This document shows, in pieces, positions 15,918 through 23,713 of a DNA stretch of 23,713 bases. Within the stretch, counting starts at the first letter, position 1. Each line of letters opens with the position of its first letter. The DNA comes from Isotricha intestinalis. Its lineage: Eukaryota > Ciliophora > Litostomatea > Vestibuliferida > Isotrichidae. Location: NCBI GenBank assembly GCA_023807065.1, contig JAJJLU010000678.1:1-23713 (forward strand). Direction: 5' to 3'. Under the pieces are notes generated by a model. It searched no databases and was not told the origin of the DNA. It was given only the letters and a program-made list of their open reading frames with translations. Made by a program: the position numbers and the translations under genes.

Positions 15918-16568
15918 TTAAATAACATTTTGTGATTTAAGAAACCTCCTAAAATTCCTTAACTGGACAATACCAATAAACAAAGTAACTGCAACTTGTC
16001 CAATTGCCATATATTTATACCATTTAGTATTTTCAATAGTTTCAACAGAAGAATTATTTTCTTCTTCTAATTGAGTAGTTTGATCAGTTAAAATAGGTTT
16101 AGTTAACTCTTTAATTTTTTTAGATTTTTGATCAAACAAATTTAAATCTTCATTAGAAACAACATCACTGAAATCAATCTCATCCATATTTTCACTTAAT
16201 AATTTCATATTCATATATACAATTTCATGAGGAGCATCTTTACCATTATATTTAGTTCTTTTAGCACAAATTCTATATTGACCTGCTTTTTTTACTGTAA
16301 AAGTTGTTTTACTTTTAGGTAAATTTATTTTATAATTAAATATTTCTTCTTTTGATTCTTCATTTAAAGCGTATATTGTAAAAAATGGAAGAATTGGTTT
16401 TACATTTAGTCTTGAATAAGTAAATATTTTCCATTTTATTATCATTGATGAATCTTGAAATAATTCATCTATAAAACATTGAGTAACATCTCCATTCATT
16501 TTAAATATTAATGATGATTTTATTTGAAGAGTAATTGATAAGTATAATAATAGTTTTTTTATTGACAT
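15918..16568 (-). CDS. p24/TMED (emp24/gp25L) family cargo receptor
   Basis: A 216-residue type I membrane protein. It has an N-terminal signal sequence (about 1-19), then a GOLD domain whose two Cys (C31 and C101, in TQCFID and YRICAKR) match the conserved disulfide pair of p24 proteins. A charged, probably coiled-coil stalk (about 136-180) follows, then one membrane helix (about 186-203) and a short cytosolic tail, RNFRRFLKSQNVI. p24 proteins cycle between ER and Golgi, sort GPI-anchored and other cargo and bind COPI/COPII coats through the tail. Here the tail has the aromatic/basic character but not a canonical KKXX. Total length is normal for the family. It is divergent from the gene at 16692 across 123 bp containing long T-runs. 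Stop TAA. Confidence 0.9.
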   Translation of the reverse strand: MSIKKLLLYLSITLQIKSSLIFKMNGDVTQCFIDELFQDSSMIIKWKIFTYSRLNVKPILPFFTIYALNEESKEEIFNYKINLPKSKTTFTVKKAGQYRICAKRTKYNGKDAPHEIVYMNMKLLSENMDEIDFSDVVSNEDLNLFDQKSKKIKELTKPILTDQTTQLEEENNSSVETIENTKWYKYMAIGQVAVTLFIGIVQLRNFRRFLKSQNVI

Positions 16569-16691
16569 TTTACTATTCGTTTAATTTTTTTTTTTATTTT
16601 TTTTTATTTTTTTGTTTATTTTTTTTCATTATCTTTTAATATAATTATTTTTGGGTTTTATTTATAATATTCTTTGTTGATATAAATTTTA
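16569..16691. promoter_or_regulatory. divergent promoter region with long T tracts
   Basis: 123 bp between the p24 start and the SPOC-domain gene start. Long T runs interrupted by single A dominate 16584-16630 and could exclude nucleosomes. No specific binding motif is recognised. Confidence 0.35.
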
Positions 16692-19600
16692 ATGGCAGAA
16701 GATAATAATAATATTAATATTCATATTGAAAGTGATAATAGTATTAAAAAACAAAATAGTGAAAAAGTGGAATTATTTGTAACTTCAATTGATAATTTTA
16801 AGGAATTAAAAGAAGAAGTTTATGAAAATAAAATTAATGATTTGGAAAAATGTAAAAATACTTATCAAACAATTATATCAAAACAAAATGAAAATTCAAA
16901 AGATTATGACATTATAGAAATTGAAAAAATGAATAAATTAATATTACTAGAAGAAAAAATAAAAAAATATATAGATGAAAATATAAATAAAGCAGAAGAA
17001 AATAATAAATCAAAAATTACATTTCCAGAATTAGAAACTAAATATCAAAAATTTAAAAATGATTTAAGTGATATTTTAAAAAATCAAAATTTTAATCAAG
17101 ATTATGAAACATTTTCTTTAAATTATTTAAGTGAAGAAATGAATAAAATGAATCAATGGTTAGAAAAATATAAAATATTTATAAATAAAAAAAAGAAAAA
17201 ATTATTTGAACAAATCGATATTTCTTTACTTGAAGTAATGTTAAATGAATCTCAAACTTTTATTTGTTCTTTTCCAAATGAAACATCAATAATTTCAACT
17301 GATGTAGAATCAACAAAAAATTTTTTAGATTTAACTAATAATTTCATAAATAATCCAAATATTAATCCAAATGAAATATTTTCTTTAAATAATATAAATG
17401 ATTTTTCATCTAATGAAAATAATATTACTCAATTAAATAAGGTTATTATTGATTTTATTAATAATAAAATTTTATCAAATGATAAATTTTTAATTGATAC
17501 TGTTAAAACTTTAGATTGGTGTATTAAAATAAGAACAAATTTTACATATGCACAAAATAAAGTAGATTATCATACAATATATAAAGTTTATCAAGAAGGA
17601 ATTAATTTAAAAAGATTTAATGAAATAAAAAAATATGATTATATTACAGATTTAATAAATCAAATTAATATCTCTAGAAAATATAAAGATTTAAGTGAAT
17701 ATTTAAGTAAATCAAAAAATATAAAACAAATATCTGAAGAAGAATTTAATAATATAATAAATGATTATGATAAATTACCTAATTGTAAAATTTATTTTCA
17801 TGAAGAAAAAAATGTAATTTCAAATATAATAAAATTAAAAAATGATTTTAATAATTTATATGAAACTTATATTAAAACAAGAGCAAAATTAACAGATTAT
17901 GAAAAATTATTAAGTAATATTGATAAATTCCATGTAAAACTTTCTGATTTACATCAAAAAATAAAAAATATTATAAATAATACTCATAATCTTCAAAAAG
18001 AAATAAAAAAAATAAATAAACCAACAAATACTAAAATTCAATTTAAATTTAATATATTAACTTTTGATAAAGTGCAATCTCTTCAAAATAAAATAAGGAA
18101 TAATTCAGCAAGTTTTCCAGAAGGAGAATTATTAATAAAAAATTATGATACTTCATTAGAAAATATATCTAAATTAAAAAAAATGATAAATGATCCTCAA
18201 AGTGATTTATATGAAATGATATCTTTAAAAGATGAAATTATAATACATAACTTAGAAGAAGAAGATGAAATTAATAAAGTAATATGGGATAAAAAATATA
18301 ATTATTTAGTTCTTTCAGGAAAAAAGCCAAATCCAATTATGATAGAACATTTAATTTATGAAGCTAAAGAATTTGGAATAAATGATAATAAAAAACTTAC
18401 TAATTTAAAAGCTTTAAATGAAGAATCCACTAATTTAATTTATAAAATTAAAAAATGCTATAATGAAAAATTACTTGAAGATATTAAACCTTTAGTTGAA
18501 CAATCAAAAATTGATTTAAATGATATTTTAATTGAACAAAGTATTGAAATTAAACTTGATGAAAATGATAATAAAAATAAAGAGAAAAAAATTGCAAATA
18601 AAGAATTAAATTTACAAAATAAAAGTTCTGATATAAAACCAATAAATGAGAATAAAATAGAAAAAATATATTCAAAAAAAAATTTAGATGAAGATGAAGA
18701 TTATGATGAAGAAAATTCATTTGAAGATAAAAAATTATATAAATCAAAAACTAAATTAAATAAAGCAGATGCTTTAAAAAAGTTTTCAAAAGATTTATTA
18801 GAAGATGCAGAAAATTTTACTAATGTAAGAGGAAAAAGAAATATAAAAAGAAGATTTGATAAAGATTTTGTTTATGAAACTGAATTTGTAGAAGAATTTA
18901 ATAATAAAATTGCAAAAAGAGATGAAGATGAAAATTATGTTATAGGTGATGAAGAAAATGAAAAAAAAAAAGAAGAAAAAATTATTGAAGATAATGAAGA
19001 AAAAAGAGAAAAAGAAGAAAAAATAGATATTATAAAATTACTTAATAAAAAAACAAAAAAAGCAAATAAACCAAATCAAAAAGAACAAAAAGAATTAAAA
19101 GAAATTAAAAAAGTTAATGAAGATTTATCAAAAAAAAATATAAGAGAAAACACAAAAAATCAATTAATACAATTATTTAAAAATAATACTTATTTCATTA
19201 ATGAAGGAGAAGAATTTATAAAAAAACAAGTTGAAAATTTAGAAAAAGAATTATCTACTGCTTTTCCAAAAATAGATCAAGATTACCAAAAAACATTTAA
19301 TAATATGTTAAAAACAATAAAAGAAATAAGCAAATATAAAAGAGTAAGTAGTTTAATTATAAAAGGTAAAATTACCTTATTTAAAATATCTAAATTTACT
19401 TACGGACAAAAATTTATCCAAAAATTAAAAGATATAGAAGAAGGTAAAAACAAGAAAAATGAAGAAAAAAAAATAAATTTAAAAGGTGTTTTAACAAGTG
19501 TTAAAGAATTATATTCTTCAATAGAAGGAGATAATAATAAACATAAAAAAGAAGAAAAAAATATGTTAAATACTTTCAATAGTGAAGAATATTATTTATC

Positions 19601-21098
19601 TTCTCATAATTTAAATGAAGAAAAAGATGAAGAAGACTCTCTTGAATCTATTGAAGGACAAAATAATATTAGATTTTCTCCTACTAATAATGAAATTAAA
19701 GATAGAAATAATTTAAATATAACTTCTAATAATCCTAATGATAAAAATGATTATTTATATAATCCTCTTGAATTAGAAAAATTTGATAAAAAAAATATTG
19801 TTTTTTTCCCTATTTTTTATGACCCTTCTTTAAAAAAAGAAAATAATTATGATAATAATTATGAAGGAAATTATAATTATTCTAAAATTCCTCATGGAAG
19901 TATTCTTAGTATTTTTTCAGGGAAATTAAATTTAAATAGAAGCCAAATAGAAAAAGTTAATTTATATTCAACTAATCAATTTGAATTATTTACTTTATTT
20001 CCATCATTTGAAAAAGAATTAAATGTAAATAATAAAGCAAAAACTGAAGAAGTTGTTCCTTATTGTGAAAAACAATTAAATAATAAATCTAAAGTAGAAT
20101 TATTAGGTTGGATTGAAATAGAAAAAAATTCAAGTGAAGAACAATCAACAAAGTTTTTAAATTTAATAGATGAATATGATAGAAATAATAAATGTGGCTG
20201 TTTAGTTTTTAAAGGTGTTAAATTATATATTTTTTCTTCTTCAAATAAATATCCAAAATTTCATAGGAAAATTTTAGAAGAATGTAAATTTATTAATGGT
20301 CCTTTTATGGAAAGTTTAGATAAATTTTTAGTTTTTGTTTTAATAGCTAATAAAAGTTCATTAGATGAACCTTCTATAAAAGAAGGTAAAAGATTAATTC
20401 CTGAATTAATTGATGAAAGTGAAAGAATTATAAATGAAAATATGGGTTCTCCAATTTCAGATGATGATAATAATAATAATTATAATTCAGGAGATATTGA
20501 TTTTAATAGAGCTTCAAGTATGGATATAGAACCTAATTATACTTCTAATTTAAGTACAGAATATATTAAAGATGAAAATGAAAAGTTAGAAAAAATATTA
20601 CAACAAAATGATATGAAAATTCTAGAAGAATATGTTAATCAAAATTTCAATAATTTATCTCAAGAGGATATTATTAAAAAATTAATGGTATTTAATGAAG
20701 AAAGTAGAGCTAAATTATTAGAATTAATTATGAAATATCAACAAAATAATAATGAACAAGAACAAAATAATGAACAAAATAATAATAATAATAATGAAAA
20801 TAATGTTCAACAAAGAATTGAAGAATTTATTAATGAAGAACAAATTCAAAGAATAAGTCAATTAAATCAACCTCCACAACAACTTTTTTATAATCCTAAT
20901 CTAATTTATCAAACAAATATGCAAAATTTAATGAATCCTAATTTAATGAATGTAAATATGAATGATTATAATCAAATGATGATTAATCAAAATAAACAAT
21001 TTTTAAATATGAATATGCAAATGATGAATATGTATAATATGAATCAATTTAATAATTTACAAAATGATAAAGGTAATATTGGGAAAGATAATCAATAA
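16692..21098 (+). CDS. TFIIS-central plus SPOC domain nuclear protein (PHF3/DIDO/Bye1-like)
   Basis: A 1468-residue protein. Residues about 180-620 form a long helical region resembling the PLU-1-like segment of KDM5-type proteins (weak, by eye). About 635-800 is highly charged and coiled. About 815-918 matches a TFIIS central domain (ENTKNQLIQLFKNN, then helices ending GQKFIQKLKDIEE). About 1067-1225 is a SPOC domain, from SILSIFSGKLNLNRSQIEKV to LDKFLVFVLIA, with LLGWIEIEK in the middle. The C-terminal 125 residues are Asn/Gln/Met-rich. TFIIS-central plus SPOC defines the Bye1/PHF3/DIDO group, which binds elongating RNA polymerase II and, through SPOC, its phosphorylated C-terminal tail. 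The usual N-terminal PHD finger is absent: no Cys/His cluster is visible. A role in transcription elongation in the nucleus is the likely one. Start is the first ATG after the divergent spacer; stop TAA. Confidence 0.85.
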   Translation: MAEDNNNINIHIESDNSIKKQNSEKVELFVTSIDNFKELKEEVYENKINDLEKCKNTYQTIISKQNENSKDYDIIEIEKMNKLILLEEKIKKYIDENINKAEENNKSKITFPELETKYQKFKNDLSDILKNQNFNQDYETFSLNYLSEEMNKMNQWLEKYKIFINKKKKKLFEQIDISLLEVMLNESQTFICSFPNETSIISTDVESTKNFLDLTNNFINNPNINPNEIFSLNNINDFSSNENNITQLNKVIIDFINNKILSNDKFLIDTVKTLDWCIKIRTNFTYAQNKVDYHTIYKVYQEGINLKRFNEIKKYDYITDLINQINISRKYKDLSEYLSKSKNIKQISEEEFNNIINDYDKLPNCKIYFHEEKNVISNIIKLKNDFNNLYETYIKTRAKLTDYEKLLSNIDKFHVKLSDLHQKIKNIINNTHNLQKEIKKINKPTNTKIQFKFNILTFDKVQSLQNKIRNNSASFPEGELLIKNYDTSLENISKLKKMINDPQSDLYEMISLKDEIIIHNLEEEDEINKVIWDKKYNYLVLSGKKPNPIMIEHLIYEAKEFGINDNKKLTNLKALNEESTNLIYKIKKCYNEKLLEDIKPLVEQSKIDLNDILIEQSIEIKLDENDNKNKEKKIANKELNLQNKSSDIKPINENKIEKIYSKKNLDEDEDYDEENSFEDKKLYKSKTKLNKADALKKFSKDLLEDAENFTNVRGKRNIKRRFDKDFVYETEFVEEFNNKIAKRDEDENYVIGDEENEKKKEEKIIEDNEEKREKEEKIDIIKLLNKKTKKANKPNQKEQKELKEIKKVNEDLSKKNIRENTKNQLIQLFKNNTYFINEGEEFIKKQVENLEKELSTAFPKIDQDYQKTFNNMLKTIKEISKYKRVSSLIIKGKITLFKISKFTYGQKFIQKLKDIEEGKNKKNEEKKINLKGVLTSVKELYSSIEGDNNKHKKEEKNMLNTFNSEEYYLSSHNLNEEKDEEDSLESIEGQNNIRFSPTNNEIKDRNNLNITSNNPNDKNDYLYNPLELEKFDKKNIVFFPIFYDPSLKKENNYDNNYEGNYNYSKIPHGSILSIFSGKLNLNRSQIEKVNLYSTNQFELFTLFPSFEKELNVNNKAKTEEVVPYCEKQLNNKSKVELLGWIEIEKNSSEEQSTKFLNLIDEYDRNNKCGCLVFKGVKLYIFSSSNKYPKFHRKILEECKFINGPFMESLDKFLVFVLIANKSSLDEPSIKEGKRLIPELIDESERIINENMGSPISDDDNNNNYNSGDIDFNRASSMDIEPNYTSNLSTEYIKDENEKLEKILQQNDMKILEEYVNQNFNNLSQEDIIKKLMVFNEESRAKLLELIMKYQQNNNEQEQNNEQNNNNNNENNVQQRIEEFINEEQIQRISQLNQPPQQLFYNPNLIYQTNMQNLMNPNLMNVNMNDYNQMMINQNKQFLNMNMQMMNMYNMNQFNNLQNDKGNIGKDNQ

Positions 21099-21168
21099 TT
21101 TTTTAATTAAATTATGAAAAATTATCATTTTAATGATTTATTTTATTTATAATTAAAATTTTTTAATA

Positions 21169-22056
21169 TTATCTAACTAATATTTCTAAATTGGAAAATG
21201 AAATTAAATCTTTTTCCTCAGCATTACAATATTTAATTTTTTCTTTTAATAAATTTTTATCATTAATTTTAGTTCCAAAAATAATTTCTAATTTATTATT
21301 TTGTATATAATTATAATTAATATGAATACTAATATGTTCAGAACTTTTAGTTGAACATTGTATTAATTTATTTTTTTCATCATTTTGAGTTTCTTCTAAA
21401 ATATGATTATTAATCCAATAATATTCATTTAATATTTTAATATAAGTTACTTGGTTATTAGCAAGTATTTTTTCAATAAAATTGAAATTTAATTCAATTT
21501 CTATTTTCTCTAAATTATCATTTAAATTCTCAAATTTTAAAATTTTTTTAACTTCAATTAAATCACTATTATCTTTTAAAATTTTATTATTTAATTGTTC
21601 ATTTATTTCTCTTAAACTATTATCTATATTAATAGCTCTCCATTGTTTAATTTCATTAACAAAAAAACTTGTCATTTGAATAAAAGAATTACCCATTTGA
21701 TTATTATTTAAATTTACTATATTATCATTTTCAGAATTATAAACAATTCCTCCTTTTATTTTTAAAACTCCATTTAAATAAACAGTTTTTTCTTCATTAG
21801 TAGGAATAATTAAATTTGTTTGTAAAGTTTCAGTTGAAGTTTTTCTTGTATTTAATTCAGATATATTTAAATAACCAAAAGAAGCATCAAAAGCTAAAAT
21901 ATCATTCTCCTCTTCCATTGATAATGAATCACTTATTAAATTTCCTGTACAAGTAAATTTTCCTTTTTGTTTTATTTCACTTGAATTACTTTCTGGGAAA
22001 TATAATGATACAATGAATGGAAAACAATAAATAAAAAAAGTTAAATAATTAAACAT
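21169..22056 (-). CDS. secreted or lumenal protein of unknown family
   Basis: A 295-residue protein with a clear N-terminal signal peptide (FNYLTFFIYCFPFIVSLYF, cleavage near residue 19-25) and no later membrane segment, so it is expected in the secretory lumen or outside the cell. The mature part looks beta-rich early on (GKFTCTGNLI, TVYLNGVLKIKGGIVY), with a charged helical middle and several Cys (CTG, IQCSTKSS, KYCNAEE) that could form disulfides. NSS and NIS sequons suggest possible N-glycosylation. I do not recognise the family. It converges on the SPOC-domain gene with a 70-bp gap and is divergent from the AGC kinase with only 111 bp between starts. Stop TAA. Confidence 0.75.
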   Translation of the reverse strand: MFNYLTFFIYCFPFIVSLYFPESNSSEIKQKGKFTCTGNLISDSLSMEEENDILAFDASFGYLNISELNTRKTSTETLQTNLIIPTNEEKTVYLNGVLKIKGGIVYNSENDNIVNLNNNQMGNSFIQMTSFFVNEIKQWRAINIDNSLREINEQLNNKILKDNSDLIEVKKILKFENLNDNLEKIEIELNFNFIEKILANNQVTYIKILNEYYWINNHILEETQNDEKNKLIQCSTKSSEHISIHINYNYIQNNKLEIIFGTKINDKNLLKEKIKYCNAEEKDLISFSNLEILVR

Positions 22057-22167
22057 TTTTTTTTTTCCTTTTATTTAAAGCGTTTTTATTAATAAAATTA
22101 ATAAATTGAATTTAATAAAAAAATATATTATTATTTATTAATTTTCAATTACGTAATTTTATTTCAA
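22057..22167. promoter_or_regulatory. shared divergent promoter of the secreted protein and AGC kinase genes
   Basis: 111 bp of nearly pure A/T between two start codons. A T/C tract adjoins the minus-strand start, and a GC-containing palindrome lies near the kinase start. Confidence 0.45.
22147..22158. promoter_or_regulatory. perfect 12-bp palindrome AATTACGTAATT
   Basis: It lies nine bases before the kinase ATG. The TTACGTAA core is a known bZIP-type (C/EBP, PAR, ATF-like) binding sequence. A CG dinucleotide inside a palindrome is rare in this sequence, which makes chance less likely, but no binding is shown. Confidence 0.4.
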
Positions 22168-23331
22168 ATGTTTAACAAAAAAGAACTAATAAATTTAGAA
22201 GATTTTGAAATTATATCAAAAATTGGAGAAGGTTCTTATGCAGATGTTTATTTAGTAAAGCAGATAAAAAAAAATCAAAACCTAAATCAATTTTTTGCAA
22301 TGAAAGTCTTAGACAAAAATACTTTATTTAATAAAAGTGATTCTTTACCAAATATTAATTTTCATTTTGCTTTAAATGAAAAAAATTTTCTTCAAAATTT
22401 ATCTTATAAAGAAATTGACTTTCTTCCTTCTTTAAAATATTCTTTTCAAAATGAAAAAAATATTTTTATGATAACTCAATTTTATCAAGGAGGAGAATTA
22501 TCATATCATTTAAATAAAGTAGGAAGATTTAATGAAAAAGCATCAAGATTTTATTTAGCTCAATTAATATTAATTTTAGAATATTTACATTCTAATAATA
22601 TTCTATATAGAGATTTAAAACCAGAAAATGTATTATTAGGTTTAGATGGTTATTTAAATTTAATTGATTTTGGTTTATGTACATTTATTGATAATAATAA
22701 TTTATATAATCAAAATTTAAATAATATTTATTCATTTAATATAAATAATATTAAATTAGGAACTCCACAATATATGTCTCCAGAATTAATAAAAGAAAAT
22801 AAATTGCATTTTAAAAATGATATATGGAGTTTAGGAATTATTTTATATCAATTATTAATAGGTGTTTGTCCTTTTGATAGTAATAATACTGAAAATATTT
22901 ATAATGATATTTGTAATAATTATAATAAAATTGATTATCCTTTTTATATTAGTGAACCTGCAAAAAAATTGTTGAAAGGATTAATTACTGATGAAAATAA
23001 AAGATTATCTTTAGAAGAAATTAAAAAAAGTGATTTTTTTAAAGATTTTAATTGGGAAGATTTAATGAATAAAAAAATAAAAGCTCCTTTTATTCCTAAA
23101 ATTAAAAATAATTATGATACTAAATATTTTATAAGTAGGGAAGTTGATATGAATAAATTAGTTGATGAAAAGTCTGAAAATAATAATAATTATGATTTAG
23201 ATGAAAATTTAGAAGAAAATCATTTAATAACAATGAAATATGTTATTGATTTTTATTTTAATTATTCTCAAATCAAATCTCTTTCATCTTCAAGTTTGTC
23301 AACTGTAGATAATGAAATAAATGAATTATAA
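22168..23331 (+). CDS. AGC-family serine/threonine protein kinase
   Basis: A 387-residue kinase with all catalytic motifs: glycine loop GEGSYADV (20-27), ATP-binding Lys in FFAMKVLDK (K46), catalytic loop YRDLKPEN (D149), DFG at 167-169, activation-segment GTPQYMSPE (T199 the likely phosphosite), and DIWSLGIILYQLLIG in helix F. The YRD form and the C-terminal tail KAPFIPKIKNN...DTKYF place it in the AGC group (PKA/PKB/S6K/PDK1-like). FYFNYS near the C-terminus may be a hydrophobic motif. The activation loop holds an Asn-rich insertion (about residues 174-192), making it longer than usual. No PH, C1 or other regulatory domain is present. A signalling kinase acting in the cytosol; substrate specificity is unknown. 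It is the last gene before the telomere-like end. Stop TAA. Confidence 0.93.
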   Translation: MFNKKELINLEDFEIISKIGEGSYADVYLVKQIKKNQNLNQFFAMKVLDKNTLFNKSDSLPNINFHFALNEKNFLQNLSYKEIDFLPSLKYSFQNEKNIFMITQFYQGGELSYHLNKVGRFNEKASRFYLAQLILILEYLHSNNILYRDLKPENVLLGLDGYLNLIDFGLCTFIDNNNLYNQNLNNIYSFNINNIKLGTPQYMSPELIKENKLHFKNDIWSLGIILYQLLIGVCPFDSNNTENIYNDICNNYNKIDYPFYISEPAKKLLKGLITDENKRLSLEEIKKSDFFKDFNWEDLMNKKIKAPFIPKIKNNYDTKYFISREVDMNKLVDEKSENNNNYDLDENLEENHLITMKYVIDFYFNYSQIKSLSSSSLSTVDNEINEL

Positions 23332-23677
23332 ATTATAAAAATTAACTGACAAAACTTTATATATATTGTCAGATAATGTATTTATTATTTTTAATAATAG
23401 TATTAAAAAGAGAATTTATATTAGATACTTTTTTTAGATAAGTGTTAGAGGTAAATTAAAAATTATTAATTTTTAATTTTTAAGAATGTAATTAGTATAT
23501 TATTTTAAGAAGTAAATAGATGTTATCAATTTATATTAACTTTTATAAATTATTAATTTTAAACATTTCAAATATTTAAAAATTGTTATATATAATAATA
23601 TTTTAAAATTTTTATTCAATTATATTTAATTTAAAATTAGATTGAATAATTGGAAACTTTCATATTTACATTTAAAT
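23332..23677. other. short subtelomeric spacer
   Basis: 346 bp of A/T-rich sequence between the kinase stop codon and the terminal repeat. It must contain the kinase 3' UTR. No subtelomeric repeats, degenerate telomere units or open frames are seen. The only structure noted is the inverted repeat at 23346-23372. Confidence 0.5.
23346..23372. repeat. inverted repeat CTGACA...TGTCAG
   Basis: A perfect 6-bp inverted repeat around a 15-nt A/T loop, just 15 bp after the kinase stop codon. It could be a 3'-end hairpin in the transcript. The G/C content of the arms is high for this region. Confidence 0.45.
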
Positions 23678-23713
23678 GGGGATTGGGGATTGGGGATTGG
23701 GGATTGGGGATTG
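23678..23713 (+). repeat. telomere-like repeat (GGGGATT)5 at the window end
   Basis: Five perfect 7-bp units GGGGATT followed by a single G run to the last base. The G-rich strand reads 5' to 3' toward the end, the orientation expected of a telomere on the right chromosome end. The complementary C-strand unit is CCCCAAT. The switch from near-pure A/T to this repeat is abrupt, as with telomere addition. Confidence 0.8.

Noticed and set aside
18550..18747. Minus-strand open frame inside the SPOC-domain gene
   Set aside because: A shadow of a Lys/Glu-rich coding stretch, with no independent support.
1..23713. CRISPR array, bacterial operon or phage-type defence system
   Set aside because: No spaced direct repeats of suitable length, no ribosome-binding sites, and gene content and introns are eukaryotic.

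Overview
The window looks like a piece of a very AT-rich protist nuclear genome. Genes are intron-poor and tightly packed on both strands, with 47 to 124 bp between most divergent starts. Proteins are rich in Asn, Lys, Ile and Glu, and every intron I can support is only 27 to 41 nt. Tryptophan is TGG throughout; the terminal codon is TAA in every gene I can place except two with TGA (the HAD gene at 3010, and the F-box-like gene if its last inferred intron is right). The right edge is a run of five GGGGATT units with the G-rich strand pointing outward, the polarity of a telomere, starting 346 bp after the last stop codon. Together with the compact layout this suggests the end of a small ciliate-type macronuclear chromosome. 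That is an inference: no rRNA or other decisive marker gene is present.

Left part (1-4335): a possible coding end entering from the left edge (minus), a charged Asn-rich protein with a UBA/CUE-like N-terminus (173-1645, minus) divergent from a coiled-coil protein (1693-2817, plus), then a HAD-superfamily phosphatase-like protein (3010-3885, minus).

Mobile-element region (4031-5913): a tRNA-Pro(UGG) gene at 4336-4407 lies between two dead copies of one non-LTR (LINE-type) retrotransposon family in opposite orientations. The left copy (4083-4235, minus) is a 5'-truncated 3' end with clear 21-bp target-site duplications. The right copy (about 4428-5913, plus) keeps recognisable reverse-transcriptase motifs and a CCHC-like finger, but has lost the YADD catalytic box and carries frameshifts and stops.

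Middle (6309-14862): an F-box-like protein split by short introns (minus), a large TRP/polycystin-like cation channel of 1345 residues with extra membrane segments after the pore (minus), a 1.17-kb non-coding divergent spacer, and a SWEET sugar transporter (plus).

Right part (14863-23713): a 1.05-kb spacer with what may be a decayed membrane-protein gene, a p24/TMED cargo receptor (minus), a 1468-residue nuclear protein combining a TFIIS central domain with a SPOC domain (plus), an unknown secreted protein (minus) sharing a 111-bp promoter with an AGC-family kinase (plus), then a short subtelomere and the telomere-like repeat. The genes are individual housekeeping or signalling genes. I see no operon-like pathway or defence system; the unusual content is the telomere-like end, the retroelement pair around the tRNA, the tiny introns and two uncommon domain architectures.
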